A DNA stretch of 64,000 bases from the NCBI RefSeq assembly GCF_033115175.1, contig NC_084827.1:146685701-146749700 (forward strand), given 5' to 3'. The DNA comes from Lepus europaeus (taxonomy: Eukaryota > Chordata > Mammalia > Lagomorpha > Leporidae). Made by a program: the position numbers and the translations under genes. Each line of letters opens with the position of its first letter. Within the stretch, counting starts at the first letter, position 1. This document shows, piece by piece, positions 9,781 through 21,237 of the stretch. The notes under the pieces were generated by a model. The model did no database searches and was not told the DNA's origin. It was given only the letters and a program-made list of their open reading frames with translations.

Positions 9781-12330
9781 ACCGGCCGGCCGAGGCTCGG
9801 AGCGGCGACTTGGCACCGGAGCTCCAGCTCCTCCGGCGGGGCTCGGCAGGAGGCTGGCGCGGCCTCTGCGTGGAGTCGCCGTGGCTGGCTCGGGCTCAGG
9901 GCTGCGCACCGCCGGCCCCTGCGACCACCACAGCCTCGCTTCGGCCTCCGCTCCGGCCCAGTGTCGGAGCACAGCATACCGAGCCAAGTGGACTTCTCCA
10001 CGTGCCTCTCGCCGTCCCAGCTCTCCATGAAGCAGTTCCTGGACCTCGGATTGGTGAATGCTTGTGAAATGACCTCGTTTCTGTTTCTGCGGAAGGAGCT
10101 GCCTGTTAGATTGGCGGATATAATGGAAAAAATAAGTCTCCTTCCAGGTAATCGTCTCAGGACGCCATCTGTTCGGTTGGTGCAAAGCTGGTCTATCCAG
10201 AGCCTTCAGGAGCGTCCTGATTTTAAGGACAAAAGCACTGAAGACGCAAAAGCTGTTTATGACTTTACAGATACCGTGATCCGGATCAGGAACCGCCACA
10301 ATGACGTCACTCCCACAATGGCTCAGGGAGTGATTGAAGACAGAGAGCTTCACGTTCAGTACTTCGTGGATCGATTCTGCATGCGTCGCATTTCAATTAG
10401 AATGTTGCTCAATCAGCTCTCTGTTGTTTGACGGGAAAGGAAGGCTATCATCGAAAACACATTGGAAACATTTGGAAACATAAATCCAAACTGCAGTGCA
10501 GTTGAAGTTATTAAATATGGCTATGGGCCAGCGCCGTGGCTCAATAGGCTAATCCTCCGCCTGCGGCACCGGCACCCAGGGTTCTAGTCCCAGTTGGGGC
10601 GCCGGATTCTGTCCTGGTCGCTCCTCTTCCAATCCAGCTCTCTGCTGTGGCCCGGGAAGGCAGTGGAGGATGGCCCAGGTGCTTGGGCTCTGTACCGGCA
10701 TGGGAGACCAGGAAAAGCACCTGGCTCTTGGGTTCCGATCAGCGCGGTGCGCCACCGGCTACAGCGGCCATTGGAGGGTGAACCAATGGCAAAGGAAGAC
10801 CTTTCTCTCTGTCTCTCTCTGTCACTGTCTACTCTGCCTATCAAAAAAAAAAAAAAAAAAAAAAAAAGATGGCTATGAAAATGCTAGGCCACTGTGTGAT
10901 TTGTATTGTATTAACTCTCCTGAACTAGAACTTGAAGAATTGAATGCAAAATCACAGGACAGTCAATACAAGTGATTTATATACTGCCCCATCACATGGT
11001 GTTTGAACTTTTCAAGAATGCGGTGAGAGCGACCATGGAACGCCATGCCGACAAAGGTGTTTACCCTCCAACCCCCATTCAAGTTCATGTCACACTGGGT
11101 AATGAGGATTTGACTGTGAAGATGAGTGACCCAGGAGGTGGCGTTCCTTTGAGGAAAATGGACAGACTCTTCTAGCTACTACATGTATTCAACTGCACCC
11201 CGGCCTTGTGTAGAGACTTCCCATGCAGTGGCCCTGGCTGGTTTGGGTTACAGATTATCAATGTCCCATCTTTATTCCTGGTACTTCCAGGGAGATCTAA
11301 GCCATATTCCTTGGAGGGTTATGGGACAGATGTGGTGATTTGCATTAAGGCTCTGTCCACAGAATCCTCAGCAAGACTGCCAGTGTATGACAAGGCTGCC
11401 TGGAAGTGTTACAGCACCAACCACGAGGCCGAAGACTGGTGTGTCCCCAGCTGAGAGCCAAAGGACATTACTACATTCCTCAGTGCCCGAATGCGCTGGG
11501 GACAAACTGTGGTTTTTGTGTTAAGTTTGGGAGGGATGGCATGCAGCAGTACATTATATCAAATACTTCACATGTCGTTCTCAGAGTTAACTCTTTGGGT
11601 AGGACAAATGGAAGCTGAGTCCCTTTTGTGCCTGGTGAACCTCCTAAAGGATGAAACTATACCTGCTTTGTACTTAGACTTTCACAGTCATTGGGACATA
11701 ATTTTAAACAACTGTAGTTTTGGTCAGTTTTTTCTTTCTGTAGACTTCAGAAGTGTGCATGTCTTTGGGTTTCTATAAGAAGCTGTGGTTTTTTAAAAAA
11801 TACTTTTAATTTATGTCAACTAGAAGCATTTTATAAATATTGATTGTAGTTGGTTAACCATCTTTCTGTGATTTGGAGGCATTCCTGCTATCTTTTATTG
11901 AGGAATGACAACTAAAATAAGGTGGTGACCAACTACAAATAAAGCAGAACACATATACCATGTAAACCTAGGACCAGCTACCTTTCACTGCTTACATGGA
12001 TTGTCTTAGCTCTGAAGTTAATTTATAATCTTAAATTTTTATTGTAAAAGATTGTGATGACTAGTTCCCTGTGGATCTAAGCCAAGATCATGGTCAATAT
12101 TTTTCAATGTGCTGGTGACCAATGCAAGGGGAAAACTTTGTATTAAACATGAACTGGCAGCTGCTAAAATTATAGAGAAGAAATTGAAGACAGAGCAGTG
12201 AATTCCTGAAATTGACCTAATCCGTTGATTGTTGGTGGTTGCCTGGGAAGCTTTTAAGAAGTTTTTCCAGGTCCTGCTGCAGACATGCTGGATCTGGATC
12301 TTGTGGGCAGGAGCCCAGAGAGCTGAGTCT
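9781..12330 (+). pseudogene. PDK1: PDK1 processed pseudogene (retrocopy) in CARF intron
   Basis: Intronless copy of pyruvate dehydrogenase kinase 1, the mitochondrial kinase that inactivates the pyruvate dehydrogenase complex. It starts with the GC-rich 5' UTR and exon 1. The original ATG is changed to AGG at 9848-9850. The body follows with blocks such as LSMKQFLDLG, FTDTVIRIRNRHND and [13 protein letters not shown]. It is broken by small deletions near 10,330-10,350 and 10,405-10,440, frameshifts, a stop at 11173-11175 and CGA to TGA at 11452-11454 near the C-terminus. The coding part ends near 11,490 and the parent's 3' UTR probably continues, with an uncertain right edge and no clear poly-A tail. 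A C repeat at 10526-10864 splits it. It is not functional as a kinase. Confidence 0.9.
10526..10864 (+). repeat. C repeat (young) inside the PDK1 retrocopy
   Basis: The TSD AAATATGGCTATG (10513-10525) / AAAGATGGCTATG (10865-10877) is itself PDK1 sequence, which dates the SINE after the retrocopy. Confidence 0.96.
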
Positions 12331-12346
12331 TTAAAACACCTCCTAG

Positions 12347-12692
12347 GCCGGCGCCGCGGCTCAACAGGCTAATCCTCCGCCTTGTGGCGCCAGCACACCG
12401 GGTTCTAGTCCCGGTCAGGGCACCGGATTCTGTCCCGGTTGCCCCTCTTCCAGGCCAGCTCTCTGCTATGGCCCGGGAGTGCAGAGGAGGATGACCCATG
12501 TCCTTGGGCCCTGCACCCACATGGGAGACCAGAAGAAGCACCTGGCTCCTGGCTTCGGATCAGCGCTATGTGCCGGCCGCAGTGGCCATTGGAGGGTGAA
12601 CCAACGGCAAAAGGAAGACCTTTCTCTCTGTCTTTCTCTCTCACTGTCCACTCTGCCTGTCAAAAAATAAAAAAAAATAAAAAAAAAAGGAG
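12347..12692 (+). repeat. C repeat (young)
   Basis: A perfect TSD, AAAACACCTCCTAG, at 12333-12346 and 12693-12706. Confidence 0.96.
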
Positions 12693-12706
12693 AAAACACC
12701 TCCTAG

Positions 12707-14741
12707 GTGAGTCTGCTGCTAGTCTAGTTATGATTCTCCTGTAGAGTGCATAGTGATGACAGTATATTGCTAAAGTAACAGAGCCATCTTTAAGGTGCTC
12801 TCTGCCTATTTCAAGGTCCAATTTCTGGACTCCAGGAGAGAGAAACTGAGTCTAGGCCTGGTGTGAATAGAAGCATGGTTAGACAGAATAGAGTGACTGT
12901 AGGAGAAAAGATAGGTAATCAGAGTCAGAATCATAACTGTATTAAGTATTGACAAAGAATGCCTATTTTCTAAAACCCAGATTTTTTTTTTCTTTAACCA
13001 GGGAAAAGACAACCTAGATTTATGATGACAATCCTTTGCATTCATGTGGTAATTTGTAGTTTACAAATACTTTGATATATTATGGTCACTCTGTTGGTCT
13101 TCAAGGCAGCTAGCAGGTACACCACCCTCATTTTCACACAGAGCTTGGCCCAAAGTTGCCCAGGATTAGAACGAGAGCCAAATGTAGGAGGCTGTGTTGT
13201 TAGTCATACCTTATCTTCTTTTAAGATGACAGATACATTGAAAATAAATTTTAAAGTAAACAGCTAAACATTTAAAGAACAGCTTTGCCACTTAAATGGG
13301 AGAACTGTATTTATCTGGAAAATAACATTGAGTTGAAACACCTTATTCTTGATCACACAAGGTTAACAATTCTATATAAACCTGTAGGTTGGAAGGGCTG
13401 TTAAAGGGCACTCAGTCTGCTACCCTCACTGAAGAAATGAGGACCTGGAAACTCAGAGGAGTATCCTTTGCCTAGGGCTTCTTATTCTGACCAAATGTTG
13501 GAAACAGGTATCCTACATAAATTATTGTTTCTCAATTATGGATTCTTTGAAAAACAATAGAATTTACTGATTTATATGGAGTTATGTTAGTTTGACATGT
13601 TACAGTTTTTAGCTTTAAATTAAGCTTGTAATGATGAAAATTTTAGAATCCTTTGAATCAAAATGTTCACTTTCTTTCCTAAATGAGACATTTGTAATGA
13701 CTAACTTACACCTGATATTTTTACTTATAAAATACTTCCCCCTCCAGGAAAGTTTTTCCTCTCCTAAGAGCTAAGACATGATGTTTGCAAAGGAAAACTG
13801 AAATTATTTTCCTTTAGCTTTTTTTTTTTTAAAGTATAACAGCTTTATACTTTGTTATTGTGGTAACGGACAGAAAATTACATGCAAAGTATTCTGGTTT
13901 ACCTTTTACCAGTTGGTATCAGGCCATCTGAGCTTCCTGAGGGGTTTTTGAGCTTCTTAGCTGTTTGGAGCACCAGGATTAATATGATACAGTGTAGATT
14001 TAAAGTGTTTTAAAGGACAGAAAGTAGATACTGACTAATTTTTAAAACCCAAGCAGGTAATGTGCCAACATTTTTAAGGAAGTGATAGAAAAAATATACT
14101 GTGCTATACTTAAGTACTGGCTGGCTTTTGATGTCTTCATACTTAAAAGTGATCACTTTCTTGCAATGTGAAATTTTTACATGAAGATGTTAAAGGGGAC
14201 ATCTACCTATTTATTTTGAACATAAAAAAAATAAAAAATAAAATGTGCCGTGTTGTTTTCTAATGTGGTAAAGGTACGTAAGAGAGGGAACATGTTTCTT
14301 AATACAGGACCACATATGGAAACCATATGGGAATAACATAAGTCTATATGTGTAATACATGTGTCTGCTATTTATAAAACAAATTATTTTCAAATAATAG
14401 GAAACTTTGTGACTTTTATTAACACATTTTGAAAATGATTAAATTTGAATGTGACGTGTTCTCATAATTTTGTCAAATTATAGCCTGCTTTTTTCTAAGA
14501 CTATCTATAGAAAATAACTATGATTTTCTTGTTTTCATTACTAGAAGAAAACTGAAGAAATTTAGTAATGACTGTTAAGCTGTTAGAAACACTGAATTTT
14601 CAAATATACCAATTGCTTTTCTCAATTAAAGCTTAGTTTTTCTAAATTATGTTTTTTGATTTGCTTCTAAATTAATATGATTAATAAAGATCCCATAGCA
14701 TACAGTATGCTAACCTTTAGGATTTTTCTTTTATTTTAAAG
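12707..14741. other. CARF last intron, 3' part, SINE-free
   Basis: AT-rich; only a MIR-like fragment is visible. Confidence 0.5.
13385..13470 (-). repeat. MIR-like fragment
   Basis: A short match to the antisense MIR core (GAAGAAATGAGGACCTGGAA). Weak. Confidence 0.35.
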
Positions 14742-14860
14742 TTGAAGAAAATACAGAAGGTACTGTTTCTGTGAGCCAAGTAAAGCAAGAACCCAAAGAA
14801 ACAACATTGTCCATGGAAGCAAAAAAAAAATTGGACTGTAAGATATTATCTACCATATAA
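14742..14860 (+). CDS. CARF: CARF last coding exon and stop codon
   Basis: The acceptor is TTTTATTTTAAAG ending at 14741. The split codon (A from 7603 plus TT) gives Ile, followed by EENTEGTVSVSQVKQEPKE and a basic end, with TAA at 14858-14860. The VKQEPKE stretch resembles a SUMO-acceptor consensus (hydrophobic-K-x-E), seen in many transcription factors; this is inference. An A10 run at 14821-14830 encodes Lys-Lys-Lys just before the C-terminus, so slippage there would replace only the last ten residues or so. Confidence 0.92.
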
Positions 14861-17800
14861 ATTACTGAAGCTTTTCAGGATTTACAACTCTGGTGGCTTC
14901 TGATGTCCTAGCAAAGAAGGTGAATATTGTCAAAGCTCAGCGTTGTGTTAACTGGACTGAAGACTGGTTGATGATCAGCTTTGATTAAAAACTGAGTATT
15001 TGTTGCCAATTCCATATTTTTCCTTCTTTACAAGATATTTAACTCTTCTTATTTTGTATAATTCTAATGTTTTTTGATTATTTAAAAAGGTTATTAGTTC
15101 AAAAGATCATATGAGTTTATGCTTAATAATACAGTCTGAACTCAGATAGTTAATCTAACTCATCCCTGGAATTTAGAAGACAAAGAACAACAACAAAACT
15201 GTGTGTGAGTGAGTGTGTGTGTGAAGTCCTGGAAAAACTTATTATCACCTTAAGGTTGTGAAGAAAATTTTAATTGGCAGACAAGTGAGAGAATATTTGT
15301 AGTCTGCCTCATTTAGAAAGATAAAGCAATAGGTTTTATATCACAACATAAAGCCCCACAATCACGTCTGTGGAAACCATGCAGTTGCATTTTGGCTTCT
15401 TCCCTTCTGATTTCAATGACATACTAAAGGTCATCTAATAAAAGTTTAAAATGTTTTGGTAAGTGCTGAAAAATTTTAATATGAATTATTCAGATGAGCA
15501 ACAGAAATCAGTATGTAGCATGAATTTATACCGTAGTGGAGGTAAAACACTTTTTGCATAGAAAGATGTAGAAATTGAGAGAATTTGGAAATAATAACAA
15601 TTCCCTGATGTTTACAGATAATTTGGGCAACTTTTTGATGACAGCAGAGGATTTGTTTCCCTTTTTTGTATTGAAGATTCATCTCCAATTAGAAAAGAAT
15701 TTGAGTTATATTTACATTTTTCTATACCAGAGTTCTTACTGAATTGATAATATTAGGATTTATAGTATTTCAAGGTAAGTATTTATAGTTTAAAATTTAG
15801 TTCTTATTTAAAATTTTATGACATCTAATCTGATATGTTTGCTTGTTAAATAATTGTATATTCAAATACAATTAAGCATATTCATTATAAGCTTCTGTTT
15901 TCTGGAAGATTAGTAAACAAGAAATATGAAGTATAACTGTCAAGAAATCAACCTAAAGGCTTTTGTTTTTCCAGAGACCATATGTGGGTATGTTTTAAAT
16001 TTTATTAAAAAAAAATTTCAAATAGCAATTAATGTTTTATATTCAAAGCGTATGTAATACAATGTGAAATGTAACCTTAGTGCTTTACATGAATATGAGT
16101 CATTTTTGTCCTTTCTAAAGAAGTCCAGTATCCCACTGTTTATTTACTTTAATTGTTTTAGGTATGAAATGTATATGTAAATGTAAGGCACTGTTATATT
16201 AGAAATAAGTGGATTTATACCCTGCTCTTTAGATTTATATCCTATTTAATATAAATTATTTATATCCTATTTAATGCAAAGTTAGTAGTTATGTTATTTT
16301 TATTAAGAATTGCTTTTATTTTTCCTAAGTAAAAATATTTGATGTAAGTGCATTTATTAGGGACAAGCTGCTGAATTTGATTGTGTTATGCTGAGTTCAA
16401 CACAACACTTAGTTACCTCAAACCCAGATTTTACTCATTTTGTATGTTCTCAAAACAAGTAAGTCCAACTTAATTTATAATTTAGTGCTGCAATATAGAT
16501 AATATTCTTCTCTTATTTCTGCTTTTAATGGAAACTTTTTCAAAAGTTTAAATAATAGATCTTTACTTTTCAGTATAGATAATGGTTTATTATTATATAT
16601 TTCACCAATTTATGTTCTTTTAGAGACATTCCTTTTTTTTTTTTTTTTTTTTGATGTTGAGTTGCTAAGGAGAAATGCTTACTAAATGAATTCTAGTAAG
16701 TTACCTCTGAGAGTGAGAGCTGTCAGAGGATTCAGACTCTAGTACTTGATCAAAACATAGTCAGAAAATATTTTTCTCAATTATTTGTGAATGTCTCTTC
16801 TGATACTGATTTTTAATCATGAGGACAGAAAGTTACAGCACATCTTTCCTGCAAAAAAACAAAGAAAGAAAAAACACGAAAACCAATAGCATGAAGGAAG
16901 ATATAAATCCCTAATTATATACTCTTTTGGTTTTTAGGTAGAAACTGGAACTATCAGTATTTCATGTAAGTATTTAAATGAATAGCTCTTTCAAAATGGT
17001 TTTTAAATGATTTTTTAAAAATTAATTTTTCCCCTAAATGCATGTTTAGTCACAACATGTAAGTATTGTGTTTAAAGGTGCTTGGCATCACTTTTTGAAA
17101 ACTATGTTTACATATTTTAAGTGTTTATTTTTTAAATGCACAGGCTGTTAAATACAAGTGCATACAATTTTCACTTCCTGTGTTTGGCATTCTCCTAACA
17201 GCTCTACAGCAAAATTTGACCTTTGTTCTTTTTTATTATGTATTACAAGGTGTAATATCTGTAGTAAAGAGTTGTATATTTAAAATAAGTACTTGCAAAT
17301 TCATAATTACAGCTTGCTTATTTCATTATTATAGTTTTCCTGTTCCAAATTTGCTAGTGAGCTTTATATATCCTACAGTGACTTATAATTATAGATAAAT
17401 ACAGCCACAATGGACCTTTCTCTCAGTAGTAGTGTTCTATGTGAACAGTTACTATACTTAAAAGAAAAAAGTTTTATATTTTATGCAAGGTAAATGTTTC
17501 CTAAAAGTCACAAAAGTGATAGAAAACATAGGTTTGGGGATAGGGTCCTGTGTTAGAATTTCTAATTTTGAGGCCCACCAGCCTGTGTTTCATCTTCTTT
17601 ATACCCTGTTAAAATATATACTCAATCATGTGGGTAATAAGAAATATGTTAATTTGTACCAAGTTTAAAAACAGGTAAAAAAACAAAGTATGTGTGTATA
17701 TATTGTAAGTTAATGTACAGTGTCCTTGTTATAATGTAATTTTCATTAAAAAACTTGTGTTTTTTTTCTTATGCTTGTTAGTTTTTTTTTAAAGAACTAT

Positions 17801-17900
17801 GCATATACATGCATACATACATATACACACTTTTCCTGGAGATATTGGCAATTTTCTTCATCTTGAAGATGGTGAATAAACACTTCAATACCTAAGAATT
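14861..17900 (+). other. CARF: CARF 3' untranslated region
   Basis: About 3 kb of AT-rich sequence with no C repeat follows the stop codon, although SINEs elsewhere occur about once per kb. Candidate polyadenylation signals are AATAAA at 15437-15442 (short form), ATTAAA at 17745-17750 and AATAAA at 17875-17880. The next SINE begins at 17,943, just after the last signal. Many ATTTA-type AU motifs and a poly-T run at about 16,630-16,652 are present. The end point is inferred. Confidence 0.7.
17875..17880 (+). terminator. Candidate distal polyadenylation signal of CARF
   Basis: A canonical AATAAA hexamer is the last one before the C repeats resume. ATTAAA at 17745-17750 with T-rich and GT-rich DNA after it is the alternative. 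Confidence 0.45.
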
Positions 17901-17942
17901 TGGTGTAGAGATTTATGTTCAGTTTGAACCCTGAAAGTTTTT

Positions 17943-18240
17943 ATTTATTTATTTGAGAGACAGAGTTACAGACAGAGAGATGGAGAGAGAGAAAGGTTCA
18001 CTCCCCAAATGGCTGCAACAGCCAGAGCTCAGCCAATTCGGAGCCAGGACCCAGGAGCTTCTTCCATTTGTCCCACACCAGTGCAGGGGCCCAAGCACTT
18101 GGGCCATTTTCTGCTGCTTTCCCAGGCCATAGCAGAGAGCTAGATTGGAAGAGGAGCAGCTGGGACATGAGCCAGCACCTATATTGGATGCTGGCGCAGC
18201 AGGCGGAGGCTTAAGCCTCTGTACCAGAGCACCGGCCCCA
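17943..18240 (-). repeat. C repeat (old type)
   Basis: The TSD is GAACCCTGAAAGTTTTT / GAATCCTGTAAGTTTTT (17926-17942, 18241-18257). It is the first repeat after the CARF 3' UTR. Confidence 0.92.
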
Positions 18241-18367
18241 GAATCCTGTAAGTTTTTAAGCATAACTGCCAGTAACTCATGTTGGCATTATGTTATGCAT
18301 CATGTTTGGAGATACAATGCATTTAATCCTCTGCACCTCAGCCTAGTAACAATATTGTTTTGGGGTT

Positions 18368-18692
18368 TGTTTTTTTTTGGGGGGGGCGGTTTCTTACTTA
18401 TTTGAAAGGTAGAGGGACAGAGAAGGAAAAAAAACCCAGATACACACAGGGAGCGTGAGAGCTTGCAAATGCTGGTTCATTCCCCAAGTGCCTAGAAAGC
18501 CTAGAGCCAGGAACTCAGTCAAGGTCTCCCATATAGGTATCAGGAACCCGATCATCTGAGCCACCATTGCTGCCTCCCAGGATTTGCATTAGCAGGAAGC
18601 TGGAGTCAAGAGCAGAGCCCAGTTGTGAACACAGGCACTCTGACGTGGGACATGGGAGGGTGTCTTAACCAGTAGGCCAAAAGCCCACCCTA
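18368..18692 (-). repeat. C repeat (diverged)
   Basis: G-run and CTTACTTATTTGAAAGGTAG start; the head is near GCCAAAAGCCCACCC. Confidence 0.75.
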
Positions 18693-18780
18693 GCATCAAT
18701 ATTTTAGAACAATGTGTTTAATAAAGTATAAATAATTGTTTTTCCCATGTTTTGGCACCAGGACATCTTTGAGTCCAGCT

Positions 18781-19146
18781 TTATATATATATAAAATATT
18801 TATATATTATATATAATATATATTTTATATATTATAAATGTATAAATAAATGTATATAGTATATAATATTAATATATAATTTATAGTTATTTATATGAAT
18901 ATAAATTTATATGAATATAAATTATATTTATATGAATTATTTATATGAATATAATTATATTTATATATAATTTATATATAAATACATACTTTATAATACA
19001 TATTTATATATTATATAATATAATATATATTATATAATATACATTATATAATATATAATTATAATTATATGAATTATTTATATGAATATGAATTTATATG
19101 AATATAAATTATATATAATATATTATATAATATATAAAATATATTT
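18781..19146. repeat. AT-rich tandem tract (TATA/ATATGAAT type), about 365 bp
   Basis: Long alternating TA with recurring blocks such as ATATGAATATAAATT. It sits between the left TSD (18776-18786) and the A/T-rich tail of the SINE at 19147-19376, so it appears to be a greatly expanded SINE tail. Confidence 0.85.
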
Positions 19147-19376
19147 TTAAGATTTATTTATTTATTTATTTATTTGAAAGAGTTACACAGAGAGAGAAGG
19201 AGAGGCAGAGAGAGAGAGAGAGAGAAAGTCTTCCATCTACTAATTCACTCCCCAAATGGCTGCAACGGCCAGAGCTGACCTATCTGAAGCCAGGAGCTTC
19301 TTTCAGGTCTCCTACGCAGGTGCAGGGGCCCAAGCCCTTGGGCCCTCCTCTACTGCTTTCCCAGGCCATAGCAGAG
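19147..19376 (-). repeat. C repeat (old type), 5'-truncated
   Basis: The copy stops at the GCCATAGCAGAG step without its tRNA-like head. The TSD CAGCTTTATAT at 18776-18786 and 19377-19387 encloses the AT-rich tract. Confidence 0.85.
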
Positions 19377-19389
19377 CAGCTTTATATTT

Positions 19390-19884
19390 TAAAATGATGA
19401 CAGATATGTGATTAAAAGAGGTCATCATTCATTGTTTTCCCCTCTTTGCTCTCTTTGCTTTCTTCTTTCCTGTGCCTTTTTTCAGGACCATAGGAGAATC
19501 CTAATCTATCTCTAGAAGGAGGACTGCATTGGCTTTTTCATATCAGCTGACTTAGTCTTTAGACACCTTAAATAGTGTACTTCTTTGCTATCTAATGTCT
19601 GTCACTCTACTTTATTAACTTAGTCATAAGGACAAAGCTGGAGTATACTTTTCACATATACATGTTAGCTATGAGTTCCATCATTAAACAAAAAGCATAT
19701 TCATTGCTGACTGGATTCTTAAAACCTTAGTAATAGAATCAGAATTTAACAAAAAACTCCCTTATTAATGGATGCTAAAGTGATTCCTGAGAAAAGTAAA
19801 TTGTTAATGTGGAAAACCTTTGGGAATATAATATGGTTGTAAGAATACTAAAGCAGAGAAAAAGGTAGGCATCACATACAAGGA
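19390..19884. other. Intergenic, nothing recognised
   Basis: No named repeat or open frame of note. Confidence 0.45.
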
Positions 19885-20074
19885 GGGTTTTTATTTTTAA
19901 ATGTCTTAATTGAAGTATAATAAGTATGACATACAATATACTACACATGTTTGAAGTATACAATTTGGTAAGATTTGACACATCTATACAGCTATGAAAC
20001 CATCACCATAATTATGACAATGAACATATCAGTAACCCCCTAAAGTTACCTAGTACCTCCTTTTTTATTTCAAA

Positions 20075-20374
20075 TCTTCTTCTTTAAAGACTTATTTATT
20101 TGAAAGTGTTACAGAGAGAGAGGACGTGGCAGAAAGAGAGAGAGAAATCATCTATCTGCTGGTTCACTCCCTAAATGGCTACAACAGCCAGCTTGCTCCA
20201 GGTCACCCACATGGGTGCAGTAGTCCAAGCACTTGGGCCATTCTCCACTGCAGTCCCTGGCACATTAGCAGGGAACTGGATCAGAAGTTGAGCAGCTAGT
20301 ACTCAAACCAATGCCCTTATGGGATACCAGCACTACAGGCTGTAGCTTAACCCTCTGAGCCACAATACCGGCCC
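20075..20374 (-). repeat. C repeat (old type)
   Basis: Inserted in the ancient HAL1-like element. The TSD is near CTAGTACCT on both sides. Confidence 0.85.
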
Positions 20375-20775
20375 AACTAGTACCTTTGTAATCTATCCTC
20401 ACTTCTCTCTGTCCTCGTACCCCACCATCCTCAGACACTTGGTATCAGTTTATAATAAAGAAAATCACATAGTAAGAAAATGTTTTGGTCTGGCTTTTGT
20501 GGCTCAGCATAGTTATCTTGTGATTCATGTATGTCAGAGCATTTATGAATGAATAGCTCATGTCACTGCTGAGCAGTATTGCGTTGTATAAATATACTAT
20601 ACTTTGTTCATTCATTCATGTTATGTTGGGCATTTGAGTTGTTAATAGTGCCTGGCTCCTTCAAATAAAGCTGCTGGAAACATGTGTATACAGTGTCTTT
20701 GAATGGACCTATGCTTTTCATTTCTCTCGGGTAAATATCTAGTGGAATGACTGGGAATGACATGGCAGGTATATA

Positions 20776-21082
20776 TTTAATTTTTTTAATATTTATTTAT
20801 TCATTTGAAAGGCAGAGTGACTTTAAGTCTTCTGTCAGTTGGTTCAGTCCCCAAATGGCTGAAACAGCCAGTTCTGGGCCAGACTGAACCCAGGAGCCAG
20901 GAACATCATCTGGTCTCCCACAAGAGTGGCAGGGGCTCAGGTATTTGGACCATCTGCTGCCTTCCCAGGTGCATTAGTGGGAAACTGGATGAGAAGAAGA
21001 GTAGCAAGAACTTGAACCTGGAACTTGAACTAACATTAATATGTGATGTATTCATTAACCCATTGTGCCACAATGCCCACCT
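20776..21082 (-). repeat. C repeat (old type)
   Basis: TTTTTTTAATATTTATTTATT start and a GCCACAATGCCCACC head. It separates the ORF1 and 3' parts of the HAL1-like element. Confidence 0.85.
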
Positions 21083-21237
21083 CAGTCTTTAACATTTTTG
21101 TGGTGTACTTCTGTTGCTTATAAGTTCTTTCAGGTTTATCATATTTGTGAAAGCCTTTATTTTGCCTGCCTTTCTGAATGAAATTTTTCCTAGATAAAGA
21201 ATTTCAAGTTGACAGATTGTTTCTTTTAGTACTTTAA

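Larger units (their letters stand above)
1..17900 (+). other. CARF: CARF gene, 3' portion (5 last exons and introns)
   Basis: Five exons with consensus AG/GT borders join into one open frame of 281 codons that I recognise as the C-terminal part of calcium-responsive transcription factor (CARF/ALS2CR8). CARF is a nuclear DNA-binding activator known for calcium-dependent transcription in neurons; its DNA-binding region is N-terminal and would lie upstream of this window. The following gene is NBEAL1 on the same strand, as in human 2q33. The 3' end near 17,900 is inferred from a polyadenylation signal and from the end of the SINE-free stretch. Confidence 0.93.

Noticed and set aside
9772-10353. 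Minus-strand open frame of 193 codons
   Set aside because: Antisense to the GC-rich 5' part of the PDK1 retrocopy; no family resemblance and no promoter.
9961-10431. PDK1-like open frame taken as a functional kinase gene
   Set aside because: Start codon lost, internal deletions, frameshifts and two stops further on, no introns: a processed pseudogene.
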